Shown piece by piece: positions 1 to 5,736 of a stretch of 6,058 nucleotides of DNA. The position numbers and the translations under genes were made by a program. The notes beneath the pieces were generated by a model. It was not told the DNA's origin, did no database searches, and was given only the letters and a program-made list of their open reading frames with translations. Numbering within the stretch: the first letter of the stretch is position 1; each line of letters begins with the position of its first letter. This DNA comes from Actinomycetota bacterium (GTDB taxonomy: Bacteria; Actinomycetota; Actinomycetes; Streptosporangiales; Streptosporangiaceae): positions 1,403 through 7,460 of the forward strand of contig PLIQ01000135.1 of NCBI GenBank assembly GCA_003140115.1, read 5' to 3'.

Positions 1-826
1 CGTCGGTGAGGCAGGGCCGCCCCCGCAGGCTGGCGGGCATGGCCGAGGCGGAGATTCCCGGGTCGTTCGGCCGAAAAGAATGCAGCCTGAGCTTGGTCCC
101 GGTCCGTCGGCCGGTGATCTCGCCGGTCACCTTGCTGATCGTGAAGGAGTCCGGGGTCACCTCCCCGGCGACCAGGGCGGAGCCGAGACCCCAGGTGCCC
201 TCGATGGCCACCACCGAGCGGTCACCGGTGACCGGGCTGCGGGTGAACATTACGCCGGCTGCGCGCGGGCGGAGCATGCGCTGGACGACCACGCCCATGG
301 CCAGGCCGTCCTCGGGCCACCCGAGACGGCGCCGGTAGGCGACCGACTCGTCGTTGTACAGGCTGGCCCAGCAGCGGCGCACCGCGTCGAGGACCGCGGC
401 CGTACCGTGCACGCCCAGATAGGTGTCCTGCAGCCCGGCGAAGCTGGCCGTCGCGGAATCCTCCATGGTGGCACTCGACCGCACCGCGACCGCCACCGCG
501 GGTCCGCCCAGCGCCTCATACGCCGCCGTGATCTGCGCCGCGATTTCCGGCGGCATCGCTACCGAAGTGATCCGTTCGCGTACCCCGGCCGCCACCCGCG
601 CAATCGCCGGGACGTCCGCGGCAGGCAGGTCCGCGACCGAGCCCGCCAGCGACCCAGATGGATCCGCCGCAGCCAGCATCTGGCCGAACGCCGATGCCGT
701 CACCACCCAGCCAGGCGGCACCGGTATCCCGGCCCGGATCAGCTCGCCCAGGCCGGCCGCCTTGCCGCCCGCCGACGCCGTGTCCGCCACGCCCACATCG
801 ACGAGGCCCCGGACAAAGGGTGTCAC
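1..826 (-). CDS. PEP/pyruvate-binding (ATP-grasp) subunit of a split PEP-utilising enzyme, partial
   Basis: This gene encodes the N-terminal, ATP-binding type domain of the PEP synthase / pyruvate phosphate dikinase family (PPDK_N). The first 275 residues are visible and the C-terminus lies beyond the left edge. Family motifs seen are the glycine-rich GGKAAGLGEL near residues 20-29, AVRSSATMEDSATASFAG at about 114-131 (the usual RSSAT-ED-ASFAG loop), the FTRSPVTGD segment at about 194-202, and GTWGLGSALVAGEVTPDSF at about 210-228. GRPCLTD at the visible end also fits the family. In such enzymes this domain takes phosphate from ATP and passes it to a histidine on the mobile domain. That histidine domain is absent here but is the C-terminus of the gene just upstream. 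The start chosen is the GTG at 826, whose bases overlap the upstream TGA (GTGA), implying translational coupling. The likely full length is about 350 residues, as for the smaller catalytic subunit of phenylphosphate synthase; this length is inferred. The family call is secure; the acceptor substrate is unknown. Confidence 0.9.
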   Translation of the reverse strand, partial: MTPFVRGLVDVGVADTASAGGKAAGLGELIRAGIPVPPGWVVTASAFGQMLAAADPSGSLAGSVADLPAADVPAIARVAAGVRERITSVAMPPEIAAQITAAYEALGGPAVAVAVRSSATMEDSATASFAGLQDTYLGVHGTAAVLDAVRRCWASLYNDESVAYRRRLGWPEDGLAMGVVVQRMLRPRAAGVMFTRSPVTGDRSVVAIEGTWGLGSALVAGEVTPDSFTISKVTGEITGRRTGTKLRLHSFRPNDPGISASAMPASLRGRPCLTD

Positions 827-2616
827 CCGATGACCTGGACGATCCCGCGGTCGCCGTCGACGCGTATCCACTGGCCGGTGGTGATCCGCTTAGTCGCGTC
901 GCCGGTGCCGACCACGGCCGGCAGGCCGTACTCGCGAGCCACGATCGCTGCGTGCGACATCGAGCCGCCGATGTCCGAGACCGCCGCCTTGATCTTGCCG
1001 AACACCGGCGCCCAGCTCGGCGCGGTCACCGGGCAGACCAGGATCTCCCCGTCGCGGATCTCACCGATCTGGTTCACGTCCGTCAGCACCCGGGCCGGCC
1101 CCTCGACCACCCCGGACGACGCGCCGAAGCCCCGCACCTCGTCCGAGGCCGGCGAGAGCCACGCCTCGATCCGCTCCTGAGTCACGCCCCAGAGCATGCG
1201 CACGGCCGGGTCGTTCAGCGCCTCAGGCACCGGCCCGAGCGCGGGCGGCGGCGACCAGTCCTTCATGGCGGCCAGCATCTTTTTGCGCGAGGCCACGATC
1301 GGCTTCCAGTAAACGCCGCCCAGCGGCGGCCCGCCCGCGGCCCAGGCCAGCATGACGTCCGACAGCGCCTGGTCGACCTCGGTGTGGTGCAGCTGGAACA
1401 CGTCCTCGGCCTCGGCCAGCACCCCGAACCGGGCCAGCAGCGCGCCGAACTCGCGGATCTTGCCGAAGAACTGCGAGGTGAACCAGTGCTCACAGTAGAA
1501 CTTGTGGTCCTCCACGAACGGGAACACCCGGCGGCACAGCCCCAGCATCTGGTCAAACGCCGCCTGCTCTTCCGGAGAAGACAGCAGCGAACGGTACGAC
1601 GACGCGATCCGTTCCCGCTCGACCCGCAGCTCCTCGGTGGGACGCGCAGTCAGAGTCCCGGACCGCACCTGGGCCACGTACCGGGGCAGCGCCGTGAACG
1701 GGACGGTCAGGTCATCGGCCCAACTGCGGTGATGATGGTAGAAGCCGTCGCCGGTGGAGACGTTGAACCAGGGTTCGCGGGCCTCTTCGAAAGCGGACAG
1801 CCACCGCTTACCGCCCTCGCCGCGGTCGGCCAGCGCAACCAAGACAACAGACGGCGAGCAGCCCTCGGTGAACAGGTCGTCCACTCCGGCCTCGACCGCC
1901 AGCCTGGCCAGGCCCCGCAGCTCGTCGTCGGGCCGGTACATGATCACGTCGATGCCGGCCACCATCCGGGCCGCGGTCTGGTCGCTGATCTCCGGCCAGG
2001 CCTGCTTGCAGAACTGGAAGAACACCACGTACGCGCCGTAGCCGAGCATCAGCATCTCGGTGTGGTGGTGCCACATCACCGAGAACAGGTCGATGCACCG
2101 GTGGAAGTTCTCCCGCACGAAGTGGTTCTGCGCGATGCCGGTCGACTCGAAGACCACCGCGGGATCCTCGAATTCCGGCAACTGCGGGACCTCGATCGAC
2201 TCGATCTGCGCGATCAAAGCCCGCATCCGGACCTTCCAGCCCTCGTACAGCGCGTCCCAGTTCTCGTAGTAGTAGCTGGCCCGTTCACCGAAGATCGCCG
2301 CCCGGCGCCCGATCTCCGCGGGGTCGGTGACCGGGATGGCCGTGATGTAGACGCGTCCGTTGACGATCCGGTGCTCGATGCCGAGCGTGGTCGGGAAGAC
2401 GAACACCCGGGCCGTGTTCGCCCCGATCGCGCTGTACGGCACCTCCGCGGTGATCGTGTCGAAGGCCGGCATCGGCTCCGGGAAGTGCATGGAGTTGTAG
2501 AACCAGAAGCGCTGGTCGTCCTCGGGCTGGAAGCGGGTGAAGTATGGGTACATGGACCGCCAGTCCTCGGCCCCGGGCGCGTCGGCGATCTCCGATGGGA
2601 GCGGGAATCTCTCCAT
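823..2616 (-). CDS. PEP-utilising enzyme with C-terminal mobile phosphohistidine domain (phenylphosphate synthase-like large subunit)
   Basis: The product is 597 aa, about 67 kDa. Residues 496-597 form a PEP-utiliser mobile domain: GFGASSGVVEGPARVL, then LVCPVTAPSWAPVF, then GGSMSHAAIVAREYGLPAVV. His555 is the expected phosphorylated residue. Residues of about 345-495, with VEDHKFYCEH and EDVFQLHHTEVD, look like the linker region found before this domain in rifampicin phosphotransferases and phenylphosphate synthase. Residues 1-340 are not a family I can name; they are rich in aromatic residues and contain two HHH clusters (183-185, 294-296), so they may hold the acceptor site (inference). 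There is no C-terminal PEP-binding barrel, because the protein ends 42 residues after His555, so it is not an ordinary PEP synthase. The ATP-binding domain is supplied by the next gene, which overlaps this stop codon. Size, gene order and histidine position resemble the 70-kDa subunit of Thauera phenylphosphate synthase; a split rifampicin-phosphotransferase-like enzyme is the alternative. The ATG at 2616 was chosen because a strong AGGAGG lies 5 nt upstream; a 37-codon longer reading has no such support. Confidence 0.87.
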   Translation of the reverse strand: MERFPLPSEIADAPGAEDWRSMYPYFTRFQPEDDQRFWFYNSMHFPEPMPAFDTITAEVPYSAIGANTARVFVFPTTLGIEHRIVNGRVYITAIPVTDPAEIGRRAAIFGERASYYYENWDALYEGWKVRMRALIAQIESIEVPQLPEFEDPAVVFESTGIAQNHFVRENFHRCIDLFSVMWHHHTEMLMLGYGAYVVFFQFCKQAWPEISDQTAARMVAGIDVIMYRPDDELRGLARLAVEAGVDDLFTEGCSPSVVLVALADRGEGGKRWLSAFEEAREPWFNVSTGDGFYHHHRSWADDLTVPFTALPRYVAQVRSGTLTARPTEELRVERERIASSYRSLLSSPEEQAAFDQMLGLCRRVFPFVEDHKFYCEHWFTSQFFGKIREFGALLARFGVLAEAEDVFQLHHTEVDQALSDVMLAWAAGGPPLGGVYWKPIVASRKKMLAAMKDWSPPPALGPVPEALNDPAVRMLWGVTQERIEAWLSPASDEVRGFGASSGVVEGPARVLTDVNQIGEIRDGEILVCPVTAPSWAPVFGKIKAAVSDIGGSMSHAAIVAREYGLPAVVGTGDATKRITTGQWIRVDGDRGIVQVIG

Positions 2617-2620
2617 GACA

Positions 2621-2630
2621 CCCTCCTCTT
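2621..2630 (-). promoter_or_regulatory. Strong ribosome binding site deciding the start of the 597-aa gene
   Basis: Read on the minus strand the sequence is AAGAGGAGGG followed by TGTC and ATG. This is a near-perfect Shine-Dalgarno match at normal spacing, and it fixes the start at 2616 rather than the ATG further upstream in the same frame. Confidence 0.85.
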
Positions 2631-2681
2631 TACGCAGGTCCGCACCGCCGACGCTGGCATAGCCCGCAGGGCGGATCAATG

Positions 2682-2700
2682 GCGAACCACACCATTTCGC
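2682..2700. repeat. Short inverted repeat GCGAA-N9-TTCGC in the divergent intergenic region
   Basis: A perfect 5-bp dyad with 19-bp overall length lies between the two divergent genes, 12 bp before the -35 element proposed for the plus-strand gene. Its size would suit a dimeric regulator. In DNA this GC-rich a 5-bp arm can occur by chance, so the operator role is only a possibility. A second dyad, TTGGG-N6-CCCAA, occupies 2712-2727 and overlaps that -35. Confidence 0.25.
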
Positions 2701-2711
2701 TTGGTCAGATC

Positions 2712-2740
2712 TTGGGCCACGCCCCAAACGCGGCTATCGT
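2712..2740 (+). promoter_or_regulatory. Candidate sigma-70/HrdB-type promoter for the Mrr-like gene
   Basis: TTGGGC at 2712-2717 and TATCGT at 2735-2740 are separated by exactly 17 bp. The -10 fits the actinobacterial TAnnnT pattern and the -35 keeps the TTG core. Transcription would begin near 2747, giving a leader of about 50 nt before the ATG at 2796. This placement would leave the upstream ATG at 2679 outside the transcript, in agreement with the start chosen. I found no equally good promoter for the minus-strand operon in the same region. Confidence 0.45.
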
Positions 2741-2795
2741 CAATCAGCAGCCGTCGTCACCAAGAGCGGCACCGAGGATCCGGAGCGCAGCAGAC

Positions 2796-3893
2796 ATGTC
2801 CCGCCGCGGGAGTCTCTCCGAATTGGAACAGCGCCTGGCCGCGCGACGCCGGGAAGACGAGCGGCTGGCGCGAGAGCACAAGCGGCAGGAAAGGGAACAG
2901 GAGCAGGCCCGCCAGCAAGAGAGGGTCGAGTCCGCGCAGCAGGACGCGCAGGAGCAGACCGCCGCGGTGCAGGAGCAGATCAAGAGCCTCGATGAGGTGC
3001 TGACGAGCGTGCTGGCCCTCCCGCCGGTGAGCTTCGACCGGCTCATGGCCACCCCGCGGACGCCTCCCTTCGACCCTGGCCCGCTGGGCGTGCCTCTTCC
3101 CGCTCCAGACTGGAGCGACTTCGCGCCGCCCCGACCTGGCCTGCTGCGCCTTCTCTTGGGCGGGGCCGCCCGCCACAAGCGGCAGACGGCGCAGGCGCAG
3201 GGCCGGTTTGAGGCCGCGACGGCCGAACACCGGGAGCACGAGTCACAGCGGCACCAGGAGCTGGCCGTGGCCAAGGCCAAGTACCACGGCAAGGTCACCG
3301 AAGAGCGCGCCCGGGCGGTGGCGCGGAACGCCTACATCGCCCGCCGCGAGTCGGCGTTCGGCGCGGGCGACGCCGAGTCGGTGGCGTGGTTCGCCCGCTG
3401 TGTGCTCAAGGCGTCCCGGTACCCTGACGGCTTTCCCCGCGCATACCAGGTTGCCTACCATCCGGGGGACCGGAAGGTTGCGATCGACTTCGAGCTGCCC
3501 CCGCAGCGCGTCGTGCCGTCGGTCCGCACCTACCGCTACGTACAGGCGCGTGGCGCCGTCGAGCCAGTGCCGCGTCCGGAACACGAGATCAGGCAACGCT
3601 ACGAACGACTGATCGCCTGCGTCGCCCTGCGCACACTGCACGAGATCTTCAGCGCCACCGCAAGCGCCGATGCACCCGACGTGGTGCAGGCCGTGTCGTT
3701 CACCGGGTACGTCAGCACCACCGACCGGGCCACCGGGAAACCCATTCGCCCTCACCTGCTCAGCGTGTCGGCCGAACGGCCCGTATTCGGGGACCTGGTC
3801 CTGGCCGCCGTCGAGCCGGCCGCCTGCCTGGCGGCCCTGGGCGCGCAGACACCGGCCGATGCCGGGCTGGCCGAGCGCGCCCGCGGCCGCTAG
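2796..3893 (+). CDS. Mrr-type restriction endonuclease family protein lacking the nuclease domain
   Basis: The product is 365 aa. Residues of about 8-75 form a charged coiled coil rich in Arg, Glu and Gln. Then follow PPFDPGPLGVPLPAP at 90-104, LLGGAARHKRQ at 120-130, a second helical stretch at 130-185, LPPQRVVPSVRTYRYVQAR at 234-252, ALRTLHEIF at 277-285 and FTGYVSTTDRATG at 302-314. I recognise this order from the N-terminal and middle parts of actinobacterial 'restriction endonuclease' (Mrr_cat) proteins. In those proteins the segment ending ACLAALGA is followed by a linker and a D-(Q/E)xK-type nuclease domain. Here the stop comes 15 residues later, so no nuclease domain is encoded. The protein may be a truncated remnant or a nuclease-less partner. 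The ATG at 2796 (MSRRGS) was chosen over the in-frame ATG at 2679. The 39-codon extension has many A/T third bases unlike the rest of the gene, and the likely promoter lies inside it. GGAG precedes the chosen start by 10 nt. The gene converges on the operon at its right with 14 bp between stops. The family call rests on remembered motifs, not on a search. Confidence 0.78.
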   Translation: MSRRGSLSELEQRLAARRREDERLAREHKRQEREQEQARQQERVESAQQDAQEQTAAVQEQIKSLDEVLTSVLALPPVSFDRLMATPRTPPFDPGPLGVPLPAPDWSDFAPPRPGLLRLLLGGAARHKRQTAQAQGRFEAATAEHREHESQRHQELAVAKAKYHGKVTEERARAVARNAYIARRESAFGAGDAESVAWFARCVLKASRYPDGFPRAYQVAYHPGDRKVAIDFELPPQRVVPSVRTYRYVQARGAVEPVPRPEHEIRQRYERLIACVALRTLHEIFSATASADAPDVVQAVSFTGYVSTTDRATGKPIRPHLLSVSAERPVFGDLVLAAVEPAACLAALGAQTPADAGLAERARGR

Positions 3894-3925
3894 ATATCGG
3901 TGTCGCGCTAGAAATCCGTTTCGCG
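3890..3925. repeat. Imperfect 18-bp tandem repeat covering both convergent stop codons
   Basis: The copies CTAGATATCGGTGTCGCG (3890-3907) and CTAGAAATCCGTTTCGCG (3908-3925) abut exactly and match at 15 of 18 positions. The first supplies the TAG of the plus-strand Mrr-like gene. The second, read on the minus strand, is the last five codons and TAG of the 70-aa gene (RETDF-stop). The first copy read the same way gives RDTDI-stop, so it looks like a duplicated gene end. No convincing stem-loop terminator was found at this junction. Confidence 0.6.
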
Positions 3926-4120
3926 TTCGGCGGTTTCGAGCATGTCCATCAGGGCCCGCAGAGCCTCGAGGTAGGCGCGGGCCTGCTGGGCCAGCGGCGT
4001 CCAGTGGTCGGCAGCGAACTGGCGGGCTACCTCGTCCCGCCAGTACCTGGCCGCCTCCTCCCAGGCGGCGTCGAGCAGGCGGAGCTGCTCATCACCATCG
4101 CGGTCCGGCCGCGTGTTCAT
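3908..4120 (-). CDS. Small WXG100-like helical protein (70 aa)
   Basis: This 70-aa protein is predicted to be almost entirely helical. Its central segment, YWRDEVARQFAADHW (26-40), has the spacing of the turn and second-helix start of WXG100 proteins (W, then F eight residues on, then W), but WRD replaces WxG. AYLEALRALMDMLETAE at 49-65 would be the second amphipathic helix. It has no signal peptide, membrane segment or cysteine. It is the last gene of the five-gene operon and its ATG overlaps the TGA of the 156-aa gene (ATGA), with no clear ribosome site of its own, so translation is probably coupled. The function is unknown. By analogy with WXG100 proteins it could be a secreted substrate or a structural partner of the FtsK-type ATPase encoded upstream; this is inference. 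No C-terminal YxxxD/E secretion signal is seen. Confidence 0.72.
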   Translation of the reverse strand: MNTRPDRDGDEQLRLLDAAWEEAARYWRDEVARQFAADHWTPLAQQARAYLEALRALMDMLETAERETDF

Positions 4121-4587
4121 ACTGGGAGGCCGCCGCCGGCCTGGACGCGGCGGGCCGCCTCCAGGCTCGCGATGAGGGCCAGCAGCTGGCGCTCGGCGCG
4201 GGGCACGTCGTTTTCCAGCAGATCCAGGAACGCGCTAGCGGTGCCGCCGAACTCGCTGGCTTCGGTGTCGACCCGCTGCTGCCACCGGCGGACGTGCTCC
4301 AGCCGCTCGGCGGCCTGCTCGACCGCCCAGGCGTACGCCGAGCAGTCCGTCGTCGCCCCGCTGCGTGCCCGGCAGGCGTCGAGATCGGCCTGGCGCTGCT
4401 CCAGCTGGGCTTGCCAGTGGCTGGCCTTGGCCGCCAGCGACGCACGGGTCATCTCGATCTCGTCGTCGCCGCGCTCGGCCACGGCCCGCTGGGCGTACCG
4501 GAACCGGACCAGCGCCTCATGGAACCCCTTCAAGGCGTCGATGTCCGCGTGGACTCTGTTTGTCCCCCCGGATCCAACCCAGGTCAC
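4117..4587 (-). CDS. Coiled-coil helical protein of unknown function (156 aa)
   Basis: I do not recognise a named domain. The protein is 156 aa and mostly helical. It opens with RVHADIDALKGFHEALVRF (11-29), which parallels the start of the upstream 112-aa protein (VINDLDALTEFRAHLMQF). It continues as a charged coiled coil with HWQAQLEQRQADLDAC at 57-72 and AERLEHVRRWQQRVDTEA at 93-110, and ends with a helix, PRAERQLLALIASLEAARR, at 129-147. Two cysteines (72, 82) flank the only likely break. The GTG start at 4587 overlaps the upstream TGA (GTGA) and the stop overlaps the next ATG (ATGA), so it lies within a translationally coupled set. The shared N-terminus and its place between two WXG100-like genes suggest that the three small proteins act together, perhaps as a helical-bundle complex. 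There is no signal peptide or membrane segment. Confidence 0.75.
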   Translation of the reverse strand: MTWVGSGGTNRVHADIDALKGFHEALVRFRYAQRAVAERGDDEIEMTRASLAAKASHWQAQLEQRQADLDACRARSGATTDCSAYAWAVEQAAERLEHVRRWQQRVDTEASEFGGTASAFLDLLENDVPRAERQLLALIASLEAARRVQAGGGLPV

Positions 4588-4922
4588 GCCGACTTACCGC
4601 GGTCCGTCTCGGTCCGGCTCGTCCCCGCGCCCGCGCCCGCGCTCGCGCCCAGACCCGTCTCGAGGTAGCCGCGGAGCCGTTCGATCAGGGCGGCGAGATG
4701 CGCCTCGTGCTCTTGGGTGGCCGACAGGTACACCGTGATGCCCGGCGTGACCTCGTCGAGCGCCTCGCCGAACAGCCGGTACATGTCATCTCGCCACACG
4801 TCCCCGAGCTCTCGCCAGTGGCCCCGCATGGTCGCGAAGTTCTCCGCCAGGTCGTGGTTGAACTGCATCAGGTGGGCCCTGAACTCCGTCAGCGCGTCAA
4901 GATCGTTGATAACCCCGGACAT
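4584..4922 (-). CDS. WXG100-like small helical protein (112 aa)
   Basis: The protein is 112 aa with two predicted helices (about 7-36 and 43-90) around a tryptophan-containing turn, HWRELGDVWRDDMYRLF at 35-51. The WRDDMYRLF segment matches the WRDEVARQF of the 70-aa protein and resembles the WxG turn of WXG100 (ESAT-6/CFP-10 type) proteins. The size of about 100 aa also fits that superfamily, but the glycine of WxG is replaced. The C-terminus (91-112) is a flexible Gly/Ala/Thr-rich tail encoded partly by a hexanucleotide repeat. The start is well supported: AGGAG lies 7 nt before the ATG. The gene begins 26 nt inside the 3' end of the 279-aa gene and overlaps the next gene by 4 nt. Association with an FtsK/SpoIIIE-type ATPase in one operon supports a type VII secretion-like role, but this is not proven. 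Confidence 0.78.
   Translation of the reverse strand: MSGVINDLDALTEFRAHLMQFNHDLAENFATMRGHWRELGDVWRDDMYRLFGEALDEVTPGITVYLSATQEHEAHLAALIERLRGYLETGLGASAGAGAGTSRTETDRGKSA
4624..4647. repeat. Four copies of the hexamer CCCGCG
   Basis: Four consecutive hexamers, one with a single mismatch, lie in the 3' part of the 112-aa gene and encode the Gly-Ala repeat of its tail (ASAGAGAG). Such a repeat could vary in copy number without shifting the frame, changing only tail length. Confidence 0.6.
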
Positions 4923-5736
4923 GCCTGTTCTCCTGTTTATTGATTACCAGGCCGCTGGCAGACGCTTCGAATTCGGCGGCAATCTCGTCGAGGCTCAGCT
5001 TCACGATGTCCGGGTATCTCGCGACCCCGCCGACGGCGATGTGCTCAACCCGGCTACTGTACGGTATGTCCATTTCCTGTTCCCGCATGATCGCGTGGAC
5101 GGACGCGGCCAGCGGCGCCAGGAAGCGATTGACCTCCCTATTCCGGTCGGGGACGTCTTCGGGGACCTCGCGCAGCACGGCCCGCAGCGCGTCGATGGCC
5201 TCCCCGATGGCCGCGGGCCGCATGGCGTTGCTGATGCCCTGAAGCTGCTCGTGGTAGGTGCCCCAGACCGCCTTCCCGAGCTGGATCTTCAGTTCCGCCG
5301 CAGTGCTGTCTTCCCCGGCGTCCGCCAAGAAGCTGGCCAGCCGGCGAACCCCGCCCCAGTCCCCCTGGTCCAGCAGGGCACTGGCCAGCGCCATGGTGCT
5401 GCCGACCACCTTGGCCCAGAGCAGGCCGGCCTCCGCGTAAGCGCCGAGCAACTGCTCCTGCCGGTCACCGCCGTCCTCCTCCGCCGAGGCCGGGCCAGCA
5501 GGTTCCGCACCGAGGAGGCGGGACAGCCCGGCTGCCTTCAGCAGTTCCCGGGTCAAGAAGAGCAGATCCTCGCACTCCGCGGCCAGATGCCCCGCCCGTT
5601 CCTGGTCTTCGGCCAGTAGGAAGTGAGCGAAGATGGCCGGCCGGACGACCTGCCGGAGGGACAGGTAGGGGGAGACGGATGGGGGAGTAGGGGACGGGGC
5701 CATGACGGGCTCGACAATCCTTTCCTGCGTGGTCAT
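4897..5736 (-). CDS. Helical protein of unknown function encoded between an FtsK-type ATPase and WXG100-like proteins (279 aa)
   Basis: I do not recognise a named family. The 279-aa product has a proline-rich N-terminus (residues 10-24), then successive amphipathic helices, e.g. AIFAHFLLAEDQERAGHLAA at 34-53 and DLLFLTRELLKAAGLSRLL at 57-75. An acidic, low-complexity break follows at 77-95. More helices follow, including AGLLWAKVVGSTMALASALL at 103-122, whose Lys108 and setting make a membrane span doubtful. The last part has YSSRVEHIAVGGVARYPDI (226-244) and a final helix. There are no catalytic motifs. The ATG at 5736 overlaps the TGA of the ATPase gene (ATGA) and has GGGAG 6 nt upstream; a longer reading of 34 codons upstream would run deep inside the ATPase gene. 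The stop lies 26 nt inside the next gene. The tight coupling suggests that it works with the ATPase, as an adaptor or scaffold (inference). Confidence 0.78.
   Translation of the reverse strand: MTTQERIVEPVMAPSPTPPSVSPYLSLRQVVRPAIFAHFLLAEDQERAGHLAAECEDLLFLTRELLKAAGLSRLLGAEPAGPASAEEDGGDRQEQLLGAYAEAGLLWAKVVGSTMALASALLDQGDWGGVRRLASFLADAGEDSTAAELKIQLGKAVWGTYHEQLQGISNAMRPAAIGEAIDALRAVLREVPEDVPDRNREVNRFLAPLAASVHAIMREQEMDIPYSSRVEHIAVGGVARYPDIVKLSLDEIAAEFEASASGLVINKQENRHVRGYQRS
4930..4934 (-). promoter_or_regulatory. Ribosome binding site of the 112-aa gene, inside the upstream coding region
   Basis: AGGAG followed by a 7-nt gap and ATG lies within the last codons of the 279-aa gene, in a locally A-rich patch (AATAAACAGGAGAACAGG). 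It fixes the start at 4922. It also explains how the 112-aa protein is initiated despite the 26-nt overlap. Confidence 0.7.

Noticed and set aside
80..1180. A 366-codon open frame on the plus strand
   Set aside because: It is antisense to the ATP-binding subunit and the end of the large subunit, with shadow-type composition and no recognisable motif.
823..2616. Calling the two left-hand genes PEP synthase (ppsA) or pyruvate phosphate dikinase
   Set aside because: The C-terminal PEP/pyruvate-binding barrel needed for either reaction is missing from the large subunit, and a long unrelated N-terminal region is present instead.
2679..2795. An N-terminal extension of the Mrr-like protein starting at the ATG at 2679
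   Set aside because: The 39 extra codons have many A/T third bases, contain the candidate promoter, and the family-like start (MSRR) is at 2796.
658..3003. A 781-codon open frame on the plus strand
   Set aside because: It runs antisense across most of the 597-aa PEP-utilising gene, whose motifs are clear, and continues through the divergent control region. Its Arg/Pro/His-rich composition is typical of an unused frame in GC-rich DNA.
3868..3910. A rho-independent terminator between the convergent genes
   Set aside because: Only a 6-bp inverted repeat (AGCGCG/CGCGCT, 24-nt loop) and the 8-bp palindrome GCGGCCGC were found, without a compact stem or a T-tract on either strand.
3670..4943. Open frames of 332 and 192 codons on the plus strand, considered as remnants of a lost Mrr nuclease domain
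   Set aside because: Neither contains the D...(Q/E)xK or QAKR-type nuclease motifs. They are antisense to the three coupled small genes and have Arg/Pro/Ser-rich shadow composition.
4717..5619. A 300-codon open frame on the plus strand
   Set aside because: It is antisense to the 279-aa gene, which has coupled start and stop codons, a ribosome binding site and normal actinomycete codon use.
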